From positions 22,357 to 33,843 of the forward strand of contig PLXU01000121.1 in the NCBI GenBank assembly GCA_003151555.1: DNA of 11,487 nucleotides. The letters are read 5' to 3'. The notes below the pieces were generated by a model, which saw only the letters and a list, made by a program, of their open reading frames with translations, was not told where the DNA came from and did no database searches. This stretch comes from Acidimicrobiaceae bacterium (lineage in GTDB: Bacteria; Actinomycetota; Acidimicrobiia; Acidimicrobiales; RAAP-2). The position numbers and the translations under genes were made by a program. Below are positions 1 to 5,365 of the stretch, one piece after another. Position 1 is the first letter of the stretch. Each line of letters starts with the position of its first letter.

Positions 1-1
1 A

Positions 2-82
2 CACAAGAATGTAGACGTCCAAGTAGTGGTCGACCTTCGTCGAATTCTGCGTAGCGCGGGATACGCGAGTGATGCTAACTAG
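2..82 (+). CDS. possible 3' end of a gene truncated by the window edge
   Basis: Reading from base 2, the plus strand is open for 26 codons and stops at TAG 80-82. The peptide has a coding-like look: a hydrophobic strand (VDVQVVVDL) followed by a basic helix (RRILRSAGYA), as at the C-terminus of many globular proteins. One of the other two plus-strand frames stops almost at once and the other stops at 52-54. No family can be named from so few residues, and third-position GC is only moderate, so this may be chance. The sequence to the left of the window would settle it. Confidence 0.3.
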   Translation, partial: HKNVDVQVVVDLRRILRSAGYASDAN

Positions 83-412
83 CCCCAATGGTTGGCTGCA
101 CTAACGCAAGCGATCACAACTGAGAAAACGGTCTATGGCGTTGAACGACGTGGCGGCGCTGATTGGGTCGCGAGGGACCGCCCTTGACCCTCGCATGGGT
201 TTGAAAGGAATCAACAAGGTGGCGGCACGAGTCCAAGTCCCGTTGAGGGTGCCGAGTACTCGAAGGCGATTACTCTTACACGCTTCAGCCAGGCGGTCCT
301 TGCCTGGCAGTCCTTGATTGTCCAGATTCATTCCGTCTCGCGTCATTCCATGCGGCCTTTTCGGGATTCCTCGGCAATTCGGGCTGTCGTTATCTCGCGC
401 CGGAATGACGCT
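83..412. other. gene-poor stretch with one hairpin
   Basis: No convincing gene is seen here. Short open frames exist on both strands (135-317 plus, 101-346 minus), but they overlap each other, lack ribosome binding sites and resemble no family I know. The only structure I can point to is a 7-bp perfect stem, GCCAGGC at 288-294 and GCCTGGC at 302-308, around a 7-nt loop. It is not followed by a T-run on either strand, so it is not a standard terminator. The stretch lies downstream of the minus-strand gene ending at 413 and downstream of the possible gene end at 82. Confidence 0.5.
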
Positions 413-1063
413 CTAGGGAACGTCGAGCACCAAGTCTTGGCGAACCACTTCCCCAGCAGGAATAGTGACCGTGACCGGTCTGGCGGTGGCTCCATTAGCG
501 AAGACACCCGTGATCGTGTACTGACCAGCATTCAGGTTGACTTCCAGTAATTGTCCGGCGGCAAGCACCGTCTGATTGGCAATAGCAACGCCAACGGCAT
601 TGGTGACGGTGATCGTCCCGGCACTCGACTTGCCCACCAGGTTCTTACACACCGGTGCCGAACGGTAAATGAATGCTCCTCCCTCAATGAAGAGTCCGGT
701 TGTCAGTCCGCTCGTGCCCGGGGTCAGCAAAGGCTCTCCGGTTGGAGGACCTAGATTCGCACCACCAGGACAGAGCGGATTGACGGTTACGCTCAGAAGC
801 ATTGTGAGTACCCCCGGGCGGGCACTTTGTGCACGAATGGTCTGAATCTTTGGCATCTGCACCGAGGCTCCGGTCAGGCGCAGCTGACAGTTACTTGACT
901 TGGCCCTGCGGCGCGCAGCCGTGACGGTCAAACCAATCACTCGCGGAGCGTGACAGGAGGTATGGGCAGCGCCGGCCGCGGGGCCCTGGATCGCCGTGAC
1001 CGACATCGGCAGATAGGCCACCAGAGCCGAAGCCGCCAACCACCATCTCAGTGACTGTCTCAC
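413..1063 (-). CDS. secreted protein with PASTA-like domain and C-terminal beta-sandwich domain
   Basis: A 216-residue exported protein of unknown function. The N-terminus has basic residues, a hydrophobic stretch (about 7-25) and an Ala-rich region near 29-33, fitting a Sec signal peptide. Residues about 37-86 look like one PASTA repeat: a Pro/Val-Ile-Gly-Leu opening, a helix rich in Ala/Arg, and an Ala-Arg-Pro-Gly end. C37 and C59 sit where extracellular PASTA repeats often carry a disulfide. A Pro/Gly-rich linker contains C98 and C139. The C-terminus, about 147-216, repeats the pattern of carboxypeptidase-regulatory or prealbumin-like beta-sandwiches (AGQ, NAGQYTITG, IPAGE). I chose GTG at 1063 because it places the signal peptide correctly and has a TANNNT box 6 nt upstream; a TTG at 1105 would add 14 residues before the signal sequence. 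PASTA repeats usually bind peptidoglycan or act as spacers; a cell-wall role is inference. No kinase or penicillin-binding domain is present. Confidence 0.75.
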   Translation of the reverse strand: MRQSLRWWLAASALVAYLPMSVTAIQGPAAGAAHTSCHAPRVIGLTVTAARRRAKSSNCQLRLTGASVQMPKIQTIRAQSARPGVLTMLLSVTVNPLCPGGANLGPPTGEPLLTPGTSGLTTGLFIEGGAFIYRSAPVCKNLVGKSSAGTITVTNAVGVAIANQTVLAAGQLLEVNLNAGQYTITGVFANGATARPVTVTIPAGEVVRQDLVLDVP

Positions 1064-1069
1064 AGCCTC

Positions 1070-1075
1070 ACCGTA
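1070..1075 (-). promoter_or_regulatory. candidate leaderless -10 box (TACGGT) for the secreted PASTA-like gene
   Basis: On the minus strand TACGGT matches the TANNNT -10 consensus of actinobacterial promoters and ends 6 nt before the GTG at 1063, so transcription would begin at or next to the start codon. A GTGAG run overlaps it and could act as a weak Shine-Dalgarno, so the assignment is tentative. Confidence 0.35.
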
Positions 1076-1221
1076 CCTGGCGGACACGCCATCGAGGACG
1101 ACCAATTCCCGAACTTGGTACCAATCTTGGCCAATTCGCTCGAGGAGCTGGAGACCGAGCGCTTGCTACGAGCATCTCGCACCCGAGGAGTCTCGATTCG
1201 CGATCAGGTCATTCCCGTGCG

Positions 1222-1716
1222 TCACCTAATGCGCGATGTGCGAAGACGAGCTCTGCGTCGTAGCACGTGGACGATCACGTACCCCAGCAGTACCAGGACC
1301 GACATCGCGTGCCATTTGTGGAAAAGGACGGGTCCAGGGATTGACAAATAGATAGTTTGACCCTTAATGAAGTCCACGAGGCCTGAAATTGTGGCATTCA
1401 AAGTGAGAAGCCACAGGATCAAATCCGACTCGGCTTGGCGTAGTCGAATCTCGGTCATGCCGCGACGACCGACGAGTTTAGAGATGAGCCGATTGACAGT
1501 GCGGCGCCGCTGGAAGAGGTGAACGACCACCAAGCCGAGCACGATCAATCCAATAATCGAGTGATCAGTGGTCCCTGAATGACCAAGGTATCTCTTCGAT
1601 AGAAAGATCGCCGAAGCCACGGCGGCAAGAAAACTAAGTATCAGAGCAACGTGGACGGCCCAACGACTCCGAGCGATCGAGTCTCTTCGAGAACCCGACT
1701 CAGATCGAAGGGCCAC
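1222..1716 (-). CDS. four-helix membrane protein, di-heme b-type cytochrome-like (DUF4405/cytochrome b561-like)
   Basis: A 164-residue integral membrane protein with four predicted helices: about 20-40, 52-69, 98-118 and 133-152. Helix 2 carries H52 and H66, and helix 4 carries H136 and H150 (with H133 nearby). Both pairs are spaced by 14 residues, the spacing of the bis-histidine heme ligands in helices B and D of cytochrome b and related bundles. This strongly suggests two b hemes stacked across the membrane, hence transmembrane electron transfer or a membrane anchor of a redox enzyme. The loops and C-terminus are Arg-rich, placing them in the cytoplasm. The start is GTG at 1716, with a GGGGG run 9 nt upstream. 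It is divergent from the OsmC gene and upstream of the secreted protein gene on the same strand; a 158-nt gap makes co-transcription uncertain. No redox partner subunit is visible in the window. The family name is a pattern judgement; the His pairs are seen directly. Confidence 0.75.
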   Translation of the reverse strand: MALRSESGSRRDSIARSRWAVHVALILSFLAAVASAIFLSKRYLGHSGTTDHSIIGLIVLGLVVVHLFQRRRTVNRLISKLVGRRGMTEIRLRQAESDLILWLLTLNATISGLVDFIKGQTIYLSIPGPVLFHKWHAMSVLVLLGYVIVHVLRRRARLRTSRIR

Positions 1717-1894
1717 GATCCGAATCCCCCGAAGAGCGCTTCAATTCAAGAACGCGTGGCACCAAGAGCACGATAAATCGCGACAAAGGTCCGAACCATA
1801 GGGGTTTACCCTCAGTCGGCCCTGAGTGCTCGATTTTGCCCAATTCCGAACTGAACTCGCGGAGGAAAATTGCTATGTGACAATAGGGTCGTTC

Positions 1895-1900
1895 TATGGT
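1895..1900 (+). promoter_or_regulatory. candidate -10 box (TATGGT) for osmC-like gene
   Basis: TATGGT fits TANNNT and lies 45 nt upstream of the OsmC start. A TTGCTA at 1870-1875 is a possible -35 but the spacing (19) is long. The 12-bp palindrome at 1906-1917 would then cover the transcription start, a usual place for a repressor. Confidence 0.3.
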
Positions 1901-1905
1901 TGGTA

Positions 1906-1917
1906 GGTCAATTGACC
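1906..1917. promoter_or_regulatory. 12-bp perfect palindrome (GGTCAATTGACC), candidate operator
   Basis: GGTCAATTGACC is a perfect inverted repeat 27 nt upstream of the OsmC start and within the 228-nt region divergent from the cytochrome-like gene. OsmC/Ohr genes are often controlled by MarR-type OhrR repressors binding palindromes near the transcription start. No regulator gene lies beside it. The repeat consists of two outward-facing TTGACC sequences, but neither has a good -10 at 17 nt, so back-to-back -35 boxes are a less likely explanation here. Confidence 0.4.
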
Positions 1918-1944
1918 ACAACACGCAGAGACAAGGAGACAGAG

Positions 1945-2367
1945 ATGCCGGCAATCGGAAGTGCGGAATGGAAGGGTGACTTGGCGACAGGGACGGGCAC
2001 GTTCACGGCCGGCGACACCATCAGCGGCGGATTCACCTTCAAGTCGCGTTTTGAAGACGGCCCCGGGTCCAACCCCGAGCAGTTGATCGCGGCGGCCCAC
2101 GCCGCCTGTTTTTCCATGGCCCTCTCCAACGCGCTCGCCAAGGCGGGCAACCCGCCCGTGTCGGTCCACACCCATGCCACCGTCACCCTGAGGCAAGTCG
2201 ATGGTACGCCCACGATCACGAAGATCGCCCTCGTCACGGTGGGTCAGGTGCCGGGTATTGACCAAGCCACCTTCGAAGAGCAGGCCCTCGCCGCCAAGGC
2301 CGGATGCATTGTCAGTCGAGCTCTGGCGGGGGTGTCCGAGATTACGCTTGAGGCGACTCTGAGCTAG
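1945..2367 (+). CDS. osmC: OsmC family peroxiredoxin (organic hydroperoxide reductase)
   Basis: A 140-residue cytoplasmic thiol peroxidase that reduces organic hydroperoxides (and peroxide, more slowly) through a Cys pair. The family signature is clear: NPEQLIAAAHAACFSMAL around residues 43-60 with peroxidatic C55, and the second catalytic Cys at C121 in AGCIVSRAL. R35 and E45 sit where the family has its active-site Arg and Glu. Length matches the OsmC subfamily (about 140). The start is ATG 1945, with AAGGAG at 1933-1938; an in-frame upstream extension lacks such support. It works as a homodimer, usually recycled by low-molecular-weight thiols or lipoylated proteins. It begins a plus-strand run with the alkyltransferase-like gene 77 nt downstream. 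The palindrome at 1906-1917 suggests peroxide- or stress-responsive repression, which is inference. Confidence 0.93.
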   Translation: MPAIGSAEWKGDLATGTGTFTAGDTISGGFTFKSRFEDGPGSNPEQLIAAAHAACFSMALSNALAKAGNPPVSVHTHATVTLRQVDGTPTITKIALVTVGQVPGIDQATFEEQALAAKAGCIVSRALAGVSEITLEATLS

Positions 2368-2381
2368 GGGACGATTAGCCC

Positions 2382-2399
2382 ATCGTGGTAAGTCACGAT
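2382..2399 (+). other. short hairpin after osmC, not a clear terminator
   Basis: ATCGTG at 2382-2387 pairs with CACGAT at 2394-2399 around a 6-nt loop, 14 nt after the OsmC stop. There is no following T-run, so at most it is a weak terminator or an mRNA-end or processing structure. It leaves open whether the alkyltransferase-like gene is co-transcribed with osmC. Confidence 0.3.
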
Positions 2400-2444
2400 A
2401 AATGTCGGCGCAACTCGTAACCAACGACGATTCGGAGTGACAGC

Positions 2445-2780
2445 GTGACCCGACCGACGCCCCCACAGGATGTTCACGTGGATCGTCCAGATTTCGTCGA
2501 TCACGTATTGGAAGTCGTAAGAGCAATACCGCCCGGCCGCGTGATGACGTACGGCGACGTCGCCGCGACGCTCGGTTCGCGTGGCGCACGCGCCGTCGGC
2601 CAAATCATGGCCCGCTACGGTTCAGACGTGCCGTGGTGGCGCGTGATTCGCGCCGGCGGCTATCCGCCGCGCGGTCACGAAAGTCGAGCCCGATCCTTCT
2701 ATCTCGCGGAGGGCACCCCACTTAGGGGCACCGCGGACAGCTATCGAGTAGATCTCGCCGTCGCGCGCTACCGACTCTGA
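2445..2780 (+). CDS. alkyltransferase-like protein (ATL), Trp in place of catalytic Cys
   Basis: A 111-residue DNA-binding protein related to the C-terminal domain of O6-alkylguanine-DNA alkyltransferases. AGTs have a PCHRV active site; here it is P63-W64-W65-R66-V67, so the acceptor Cys is replaced by Trp and the protein cannot accept an alkyl group. ATL proteins with this PWWRV motif bind O6-alkylguanine lesions, flip the base and hand them to nucleotide excision repair. Other family marks: PPGRVMTYGDVA (29-40) leading into the helix-turn-helix, and the Arg-finger segment GARAVGQIM (47-55, R49) of the recognition helix. The start is GTG 2445, with GGAG at 2434-2437, 7 nt upstream. The C-terminus is ordinary for ATLs. 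The gene lies 77 nt after osmC and may be read through from it. Confidence 0.9.
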   Translation: MTRPTPPQDVHVDRPDFVDHVLEVVRAIPPGRVMTYGDVAATLGSRGARAVGQIMARYGSDVPWWRVIRAGGYPPRGHESRARSFYLAEGTPLRGTADSYRVDLAVARYRL

Positions 2781-2853
2781 CGGCCCAGCGGGCACGAAGT
2801 AACTGCTTGGAGAGGTCGTCTGGAACCCCCCGAGCGATTTTCACGGACTCGTG

Positions 2854-2859
2854 TAGTGT
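2854..2859 (+). promoter_or_regulatory. candidate -10 box (TAGTGT) upstream of the UPF0145 gene
   Basis: TAGTGT fits TANNNT and lies 43 nt before the ATG at 2903, in the 122-nt gap after the alkyltransferase-like gene. No good -35 is seen at 16-18 nt upstream, so support is weak. Confidence 0.2.
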
Positions 2860-2902
2860 CCCAATTAGCGACCCTTCAAGCGGTAACTGATGAGGAGAAA
2901 AG

Positions 2903-3271
2903 ATGACAGACCAACAGGCGCACTACGGCGAACCCGGCGGCACGCAGTTTCCGATCACGACCGCGCTGGCGTTTCCCGATATGCAGATCCAGCGCAGCCT
3001 GGGCATGGTGTTCGGGGTGGTCGTACGATCAATGGGCCTGGCCAAGGGCATTACCGCGGGCTTCAAGGCGATTGCCGGCGGCGAGGTCAAGCAGTACACC
3101 CGCCTGGTCGAAGACAGCCGGCGTCACGCCCTGGACCGGATGATTGAAAACGCTCAACTACTGGGAGCGCAGGGCATCGTGTCGATGAGGTTCGATTCGT
3201 CTGAAGTCGGACAGGCCCTGACCGAAATCGTTGCCTACGGCACCGCGGTCACCTTCGCCGACCACGCGTAG
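2903..3271 (+). CDS. UPF0145/YbjQ family (DUF74) protein
   Basis: A 122-residue soluble protein of the YbjQ/DUF74 family, which is annotated in databases as a putative heavy-metal-binding domain and forms homopentamers in solved structures; its function is not established. The match rests on the pattern of a GMVFGVVVRSMG strand early on, the middle segment GFKAIAGGEVKQYTRLVEDSR, the helix RRHALDRMIENAQLLGAQGI, and the final strands VSMRFDSSEVG and TEIVAYGTAVTF. Length is slightly above the usual 105 because of an N-terminal extension of about 20 residues. ATG 2903 has an excellent GAGGAG at 2892-2897. A small membrane-protein gene follows 7 nt after the stop, so the two are very likely one operon and may work together. 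Confidence 0.88.
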   Translation: MTDQQAHYGEPGGTQFPITTALAFPDMQIQRSLGMVFGVVVRSMGLAKGITAGFKAIAGGEVKQYTRLVEDSRRHALDRMIENAQLLGAQGIVSMRFDSSEVGQALTEIVAYGTAVTFADHA

Positions 3272-3278
3272 GCGAAAC

Positions 3279-3497
3279 GTGGGAATTGTCATTGGCCTCG
3301 TCTTCCTGGTGGGATTCGGGTGCTTCATCGCCAGTTTCTTCGCGCGCCGCCACGGCGAAAACGAGAAGCCCAAGTCCGACTGGCGTCGCACGGAAGAGGT
3401 GTTCAACGATCCTTCTACGCACCGAATAATGAGAGTCTGGCTCGACGGTGCCGGCGAGCGGCACTACGTACCTGATTCCAGCGGTCCCGCGGTCTAA
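3279..3497 (+). CDS. small single-pass membrane protein, operon partner of the UPF0145 protein
   Basis: A 72-residue protein with an N-terminal hydrophobic helix (residues about 2-22, GIVIGLVFLVGFGCFIASFF) followed by a basic/charged stretch (ARRHGENEKPK) and a short polar tail with a WLDGAGERHYVPD segment near the end. Positive residues after the helix predict N-out, tail in the cytoplasm. I chose GTG 3279, 7 nt after the UPF0145 stop, with AGGCGAA overlapping that stop as a weak ribosome binding site; an ATG at 3231 would overlap the preceding gene by 41 nt and add a basic Pro/Ser/Thr-rich leader in front of the membrane helix. I recognise no family. Its tight coupling suggests it tethers or regulates the UPF0145 protein at the membrane, which is inference. 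Confidence 0.65.
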   Translation: MGIVIGLVFLVGFGCFIASFFARRHGENEKPKSDWRRTEEVFNDPSTHRIMRVWLDGAGERHYVPDSSGPAV

Positions 3498-3714
3498 CAA
3501 ACCCGTAACCAGGAGTCCGTGGACAAAGGATGCACCGCGTCGCGAGGGCCTTGCTCGAAGGACGTACAACCATTTTGACTGTTCAATTCGAAGTGCAGCC
3601 GGAACCGATTTACTGACATATCGATTCAACGAACTGCCTCAGTAAGCCGACACGGCACCTCATTTGCCAATGAAGGAGCTCGGGACCGGAGTTACATTAT
3701 TCGGCTACCGGACT
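3498..3714. other. convergent intergenic region, no clear feature
   Basis: This 217-nt gap separates the small membrane-protein gene from the phosphoesterase gene, which ends toward it. I see no gene with a ribosome binding site and no strong stem plus T-run terminator on either strand. Confidence 0.4.
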
Positions 3715-4593
3715 CTACAAATGGAATGGCGCCACCATCGAACGTGCCGTTCGAGAGGCGCCCAGTAGCCCGACGTGCAGCAACGTCTCGGTGGTGCGCA
3801 GCAAGGAATAATGGGTGAAGGCGACTCCCACGCGTTCTCCGCGCGGCACCGACGGCGCGATCACCAGCGTGGGCACGTGATTCGACGCCTGCGAATCGTT
3901 CTCGTCGAAGGTAATGAACAGGACCATCTGGTGCGACTGATACAGAGGACTTGCGAGAATCTGGGGGACCATCTGTCTTAGCCACGCGTCCCCGCTGGCG
4001 ACGGGACAACTGTGCATGTCGTTACAGACGTTGGGGACAATGAACGTGAAACTCGCGCTGAGGTTGAGCGGCGAGGTGAGCGGAACGTCATTGGTCTGAC
4101 ACACTGAGTTGATCGACTGGTAATAGACCGCAGGATTGTGTCTCGCGGCGTACGTCCCGCTCGTGACCTGGTCGCAAGCCGAAGGCATGGACTCGACGAG
4201 GCTGCGCCAACGGTTCCCGAGTTCAGAAAAGATGCTCGGGACCGAAAGCGGATGTGTACTGGGCTCACCATCGTCAGTAATACCCTGCGTCGAACCGGAC
4301 GTGAGCGCAATGTAGTTAGGCAGGCTGGGGTGCGACACGCCGTCGTCATTGGTGGCCAGCCCGCAGTGCGCCGCGAGTGAGTTGAAATAGGGGGCGCTCG
4401 GCGAGCCCACAACCGAATAGCCGACATTCTCAAGCAAGATCCACACGACGTGGCGATAGTGGGGCGCTCCCGACGCTCCGCACGGCGACGTGACCGGAAT
4501 TGAAGTCGAAGCGCCCAAGGCGGACGTGGGCGTAACCGCGATGAGCGATGACACTATGAGTGTTACGACGGAGGCGAGCTTGCGAAGCAGCAC
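3715..4593 (-). CDS. exported phosphoesterase (acid phosphatase/phospholipase C-like, Phosphoesterase family)
   Basis: A 292-residue secreted hydrolase of the Phosphoesterase family (PF04185 type), which includes AcpA acid phosphatases and phospholipases C. The N-terminus is a Sec signal peptide (MLLRKLA, hydrophobic 9-20, Ala at 25-28). Family landmarks in order: VVWILLENVGY with E55-N56 (metal/active-site motif), the segment DDGVSHPSLPNY (83-94) containing the likely Ser nucleophile region, RHNPAVYY (151-158), PNVCNDMHSC (187-196), and TFDEND (228-233) with a His at 239, all expected around the metal-dependent active site. It should hydrolyse phosphomonoesters or phosphodiesters outside the cytoplasm. 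Several Cys residues (C38, C77, C140, C165, C190, C196) may form disulfides. The start GTG 4593 directly follows an in-frame stop, so nothing longer is possible; the ribosome binding site is poor. It is divergent from the PsiE-family gene. Exact substrate is unknown. Confidence 0.88.
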   Translation of the reverse strand: MLLRKLASVVTLIVSSLIAVTPTSALGASTSIPVTSPCGASGAPHYRHVVWILLENVGYSVVGSPSAPYFNSLAAHCGLATNDDGVSHPSLPNYIALTSGSTQGITDDGEPSTHPLSVPSIFSELGNRWRSLVESMPSACDQVTSGTYAARHNPAVYYQSINSVCQTNDVPLTSPLNLSASFTFIVPNVCNDMHSCPVASGDAWLRQMVPQILASPLYQSHQMVLFITFDENDSQASNHVPTLVIAPSVPRGERVGVAFTHYSLLRTTETLLHVGLLGASRTARSMVAPFHL

Positions 4594-4619
4594 CTACGCA
4601 TCATGGCACCTTCGAGGAA

Positions 4620-4648
4620 CAGTTATGGGTCGGGACGCCACAGGTCAA
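4620..4648 (-). promoter_or_regulatory. sigma70-like promoter for the phosphoesterase gene
   Basis: On the minus strand, TTGACC (4648-4643) is followed after 17 nt by TAACTG (4625-4620). The predicted start of transcription is near 4613, about 20 nt before the GTG at 4593. The -35 is back to back with that of the divergent PsiE-family promoter, 13 bp away. Confidence 0.5.
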
Positions 4649-4661
4649 CGTGGCCATGGTG

Positions 4662-4690
4662 TTGATCCCTACTCCGTACCGAAATACACT
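4662..4690 (+). promoter_or_regulatory. sigma70-like promoter for the PsiE-family gene
   Basis: TTGATC (4662-4667), a 17-nt spacer and TACACT (4685-4690) form a good vegetative-type promoter. Transcription would start near 4697, giving a leader of about 60 nt. The leader holds two copies of GCGGTA (4703-4708 and 4719-4724), and a short stem TACCG 4707-4711 with CGGTA 4720-4724. Confidence 0.55.
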
Positions 4691-4755
4691 TTTTCTGCTT
4701 GAGCGGTACCGTTGCCCTGCGGTAACACGGACGCGGCCGCTTTTCGGAGTCGCGC

Positions 4756-5307
4756 GTGCGTGCCAAATGCGAACATCGTCAAAGGGACCGGCCGAAACGA
4801 TGGCGGCAAGTATGGTTGGCCGTAATGGTTGACGCACCGAGTGAGGGAAAAAAGCCGAGCTTCGCGACGGACGCGGCCGTAAGGTGGTCAATTGTCGCCA
4901 TCGAGTACGCGATAGTCGCCAGTTTGTTACTGGTCGCCGGCATCGTCTTGGTGCGCACGGTCATCGACTTCTTAAGCCATTGGGGACTGTTCCCGCAATC
5001 GGTCGTGGCCGCCATTGACGGCATCCTGGTAGTCATCATTCTTCTGGATATCGCCCATACGGTATTCGGGCACTTACGGGCCTCCGTCTTTCCCGTGCGA
5101 CCGTTTCTCATTATCGGCATTCTGGCCGGCGTGCGGGACATACTTAGCGCATCCGCCCACCTCACATTGAGCAGTCCCCTAAAGCAGGGAGATTTCAACG
5201 ACACATTGATCTCCCTCGGCGTTGGCGTGGGGGTGGTGGTTTTCCTACTCCTGGGCCTGCTGATCCTGCGCTTCAGCGAGCGCGCGGAGGATAGAGAAAG
5301 CGGGTAG
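4756..5307 (+). CDS. PsiE family membrane protein (phosphate-starvation-inducible E-like)
   Basis: A membrane protein of up to 183 residues resembling the PsiE family. It has four hydrophobic helices (numbered from 4756: about 43-73, 83-105, 112-138, 147-172) and the family's central pattern ILLDIAHTVFGHLR followed by VRPFLIIGILAGVRDIL. In E. coli psiE is induced by phosphate starvation through PhoB; its biochemical role is unknown. Start is ambiguous: GTG 4756 has GGAG 6 nt upstream but adds a basic 23-residue leader, whereas ATG 4825 gives a 160-residue protein that begins closer to helix 1 like most homologues but lacks a ribosome binding site. The neighbouring divergent phosphoesterase suits a phosphate-scavenging theme. 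A sigma70-like promoter at 4662-4690 serves either start. Confidence 0.8.
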   Translation: MRAKCEHRQRDRPKRWRQVWLAVMVDAPSEGKKPSFATDAAVRWSIVAIEYAIVASLLLVAGIVLVRTVIDFLSHWGLFPQSVVAAIDGILVVIILLDIAHTVFGHLRASVFPVRPFLIIGILAGVRDILSASAHLTLSSPLKQGDFNDTLISLGVGVGVVVFLLLGLLILRFSERAEDRESG

Positions 5308-5324
5308 CTCGCGTTGCGGCTACA

Positions 5325-5337
5325 CCAGCACTGCTGG
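5325..5337. other. short hairpin between convergent genes
   Basis: CCAGC 5325-5329 and GCTGG 5333-5337 flank a 3-nt loop, 18 nt after the PsiE-family stop. With no T-run after it, it is a weak candidate for ending transcription of either convergent gene. Confidence 0.25.
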
Positions 5338-5365
5338 ATGAAAGGCGCGAACAATTCCCCCTCTT

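Noticed and set aside
101..346. Small open frames on both strands in the left gene-poor stretch
   Set aside because: They overlap each other, match nothing I know and have no translation signals.
1115..1351. Plus-strand open frame of 78 codons with charged, helix-like composition, opposite the end of the cytochrome-like gene
   Set aside because: It has no ribosome binding site, starts with TTG, and its second half overlaps the better-supported membrane protein on the other strand.
1700..1954. Minus-strand open frame of 84 codons across the control region between the cytochrome-like gene and osmC
   Set aside because: No ribosome binding site or family pattern, and it would run through the palindrome and promoter region.
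1894..2589. Long minus-strand open frame (231 codons) across osmC and the ATL start
   Set aside because: It is antisense to two genes with clear family motifs; Arg/Gly-rich composition is typical of a shadow frame in GC-rich DNA.
3978..4433. Minus-strand open frame of 151 codons inside the phosphoesterase gene
   Set aside because: It is Arg/Ser/Thr-rich, lacks a ribosome binding site, and lies wholly within a well-supported gene.
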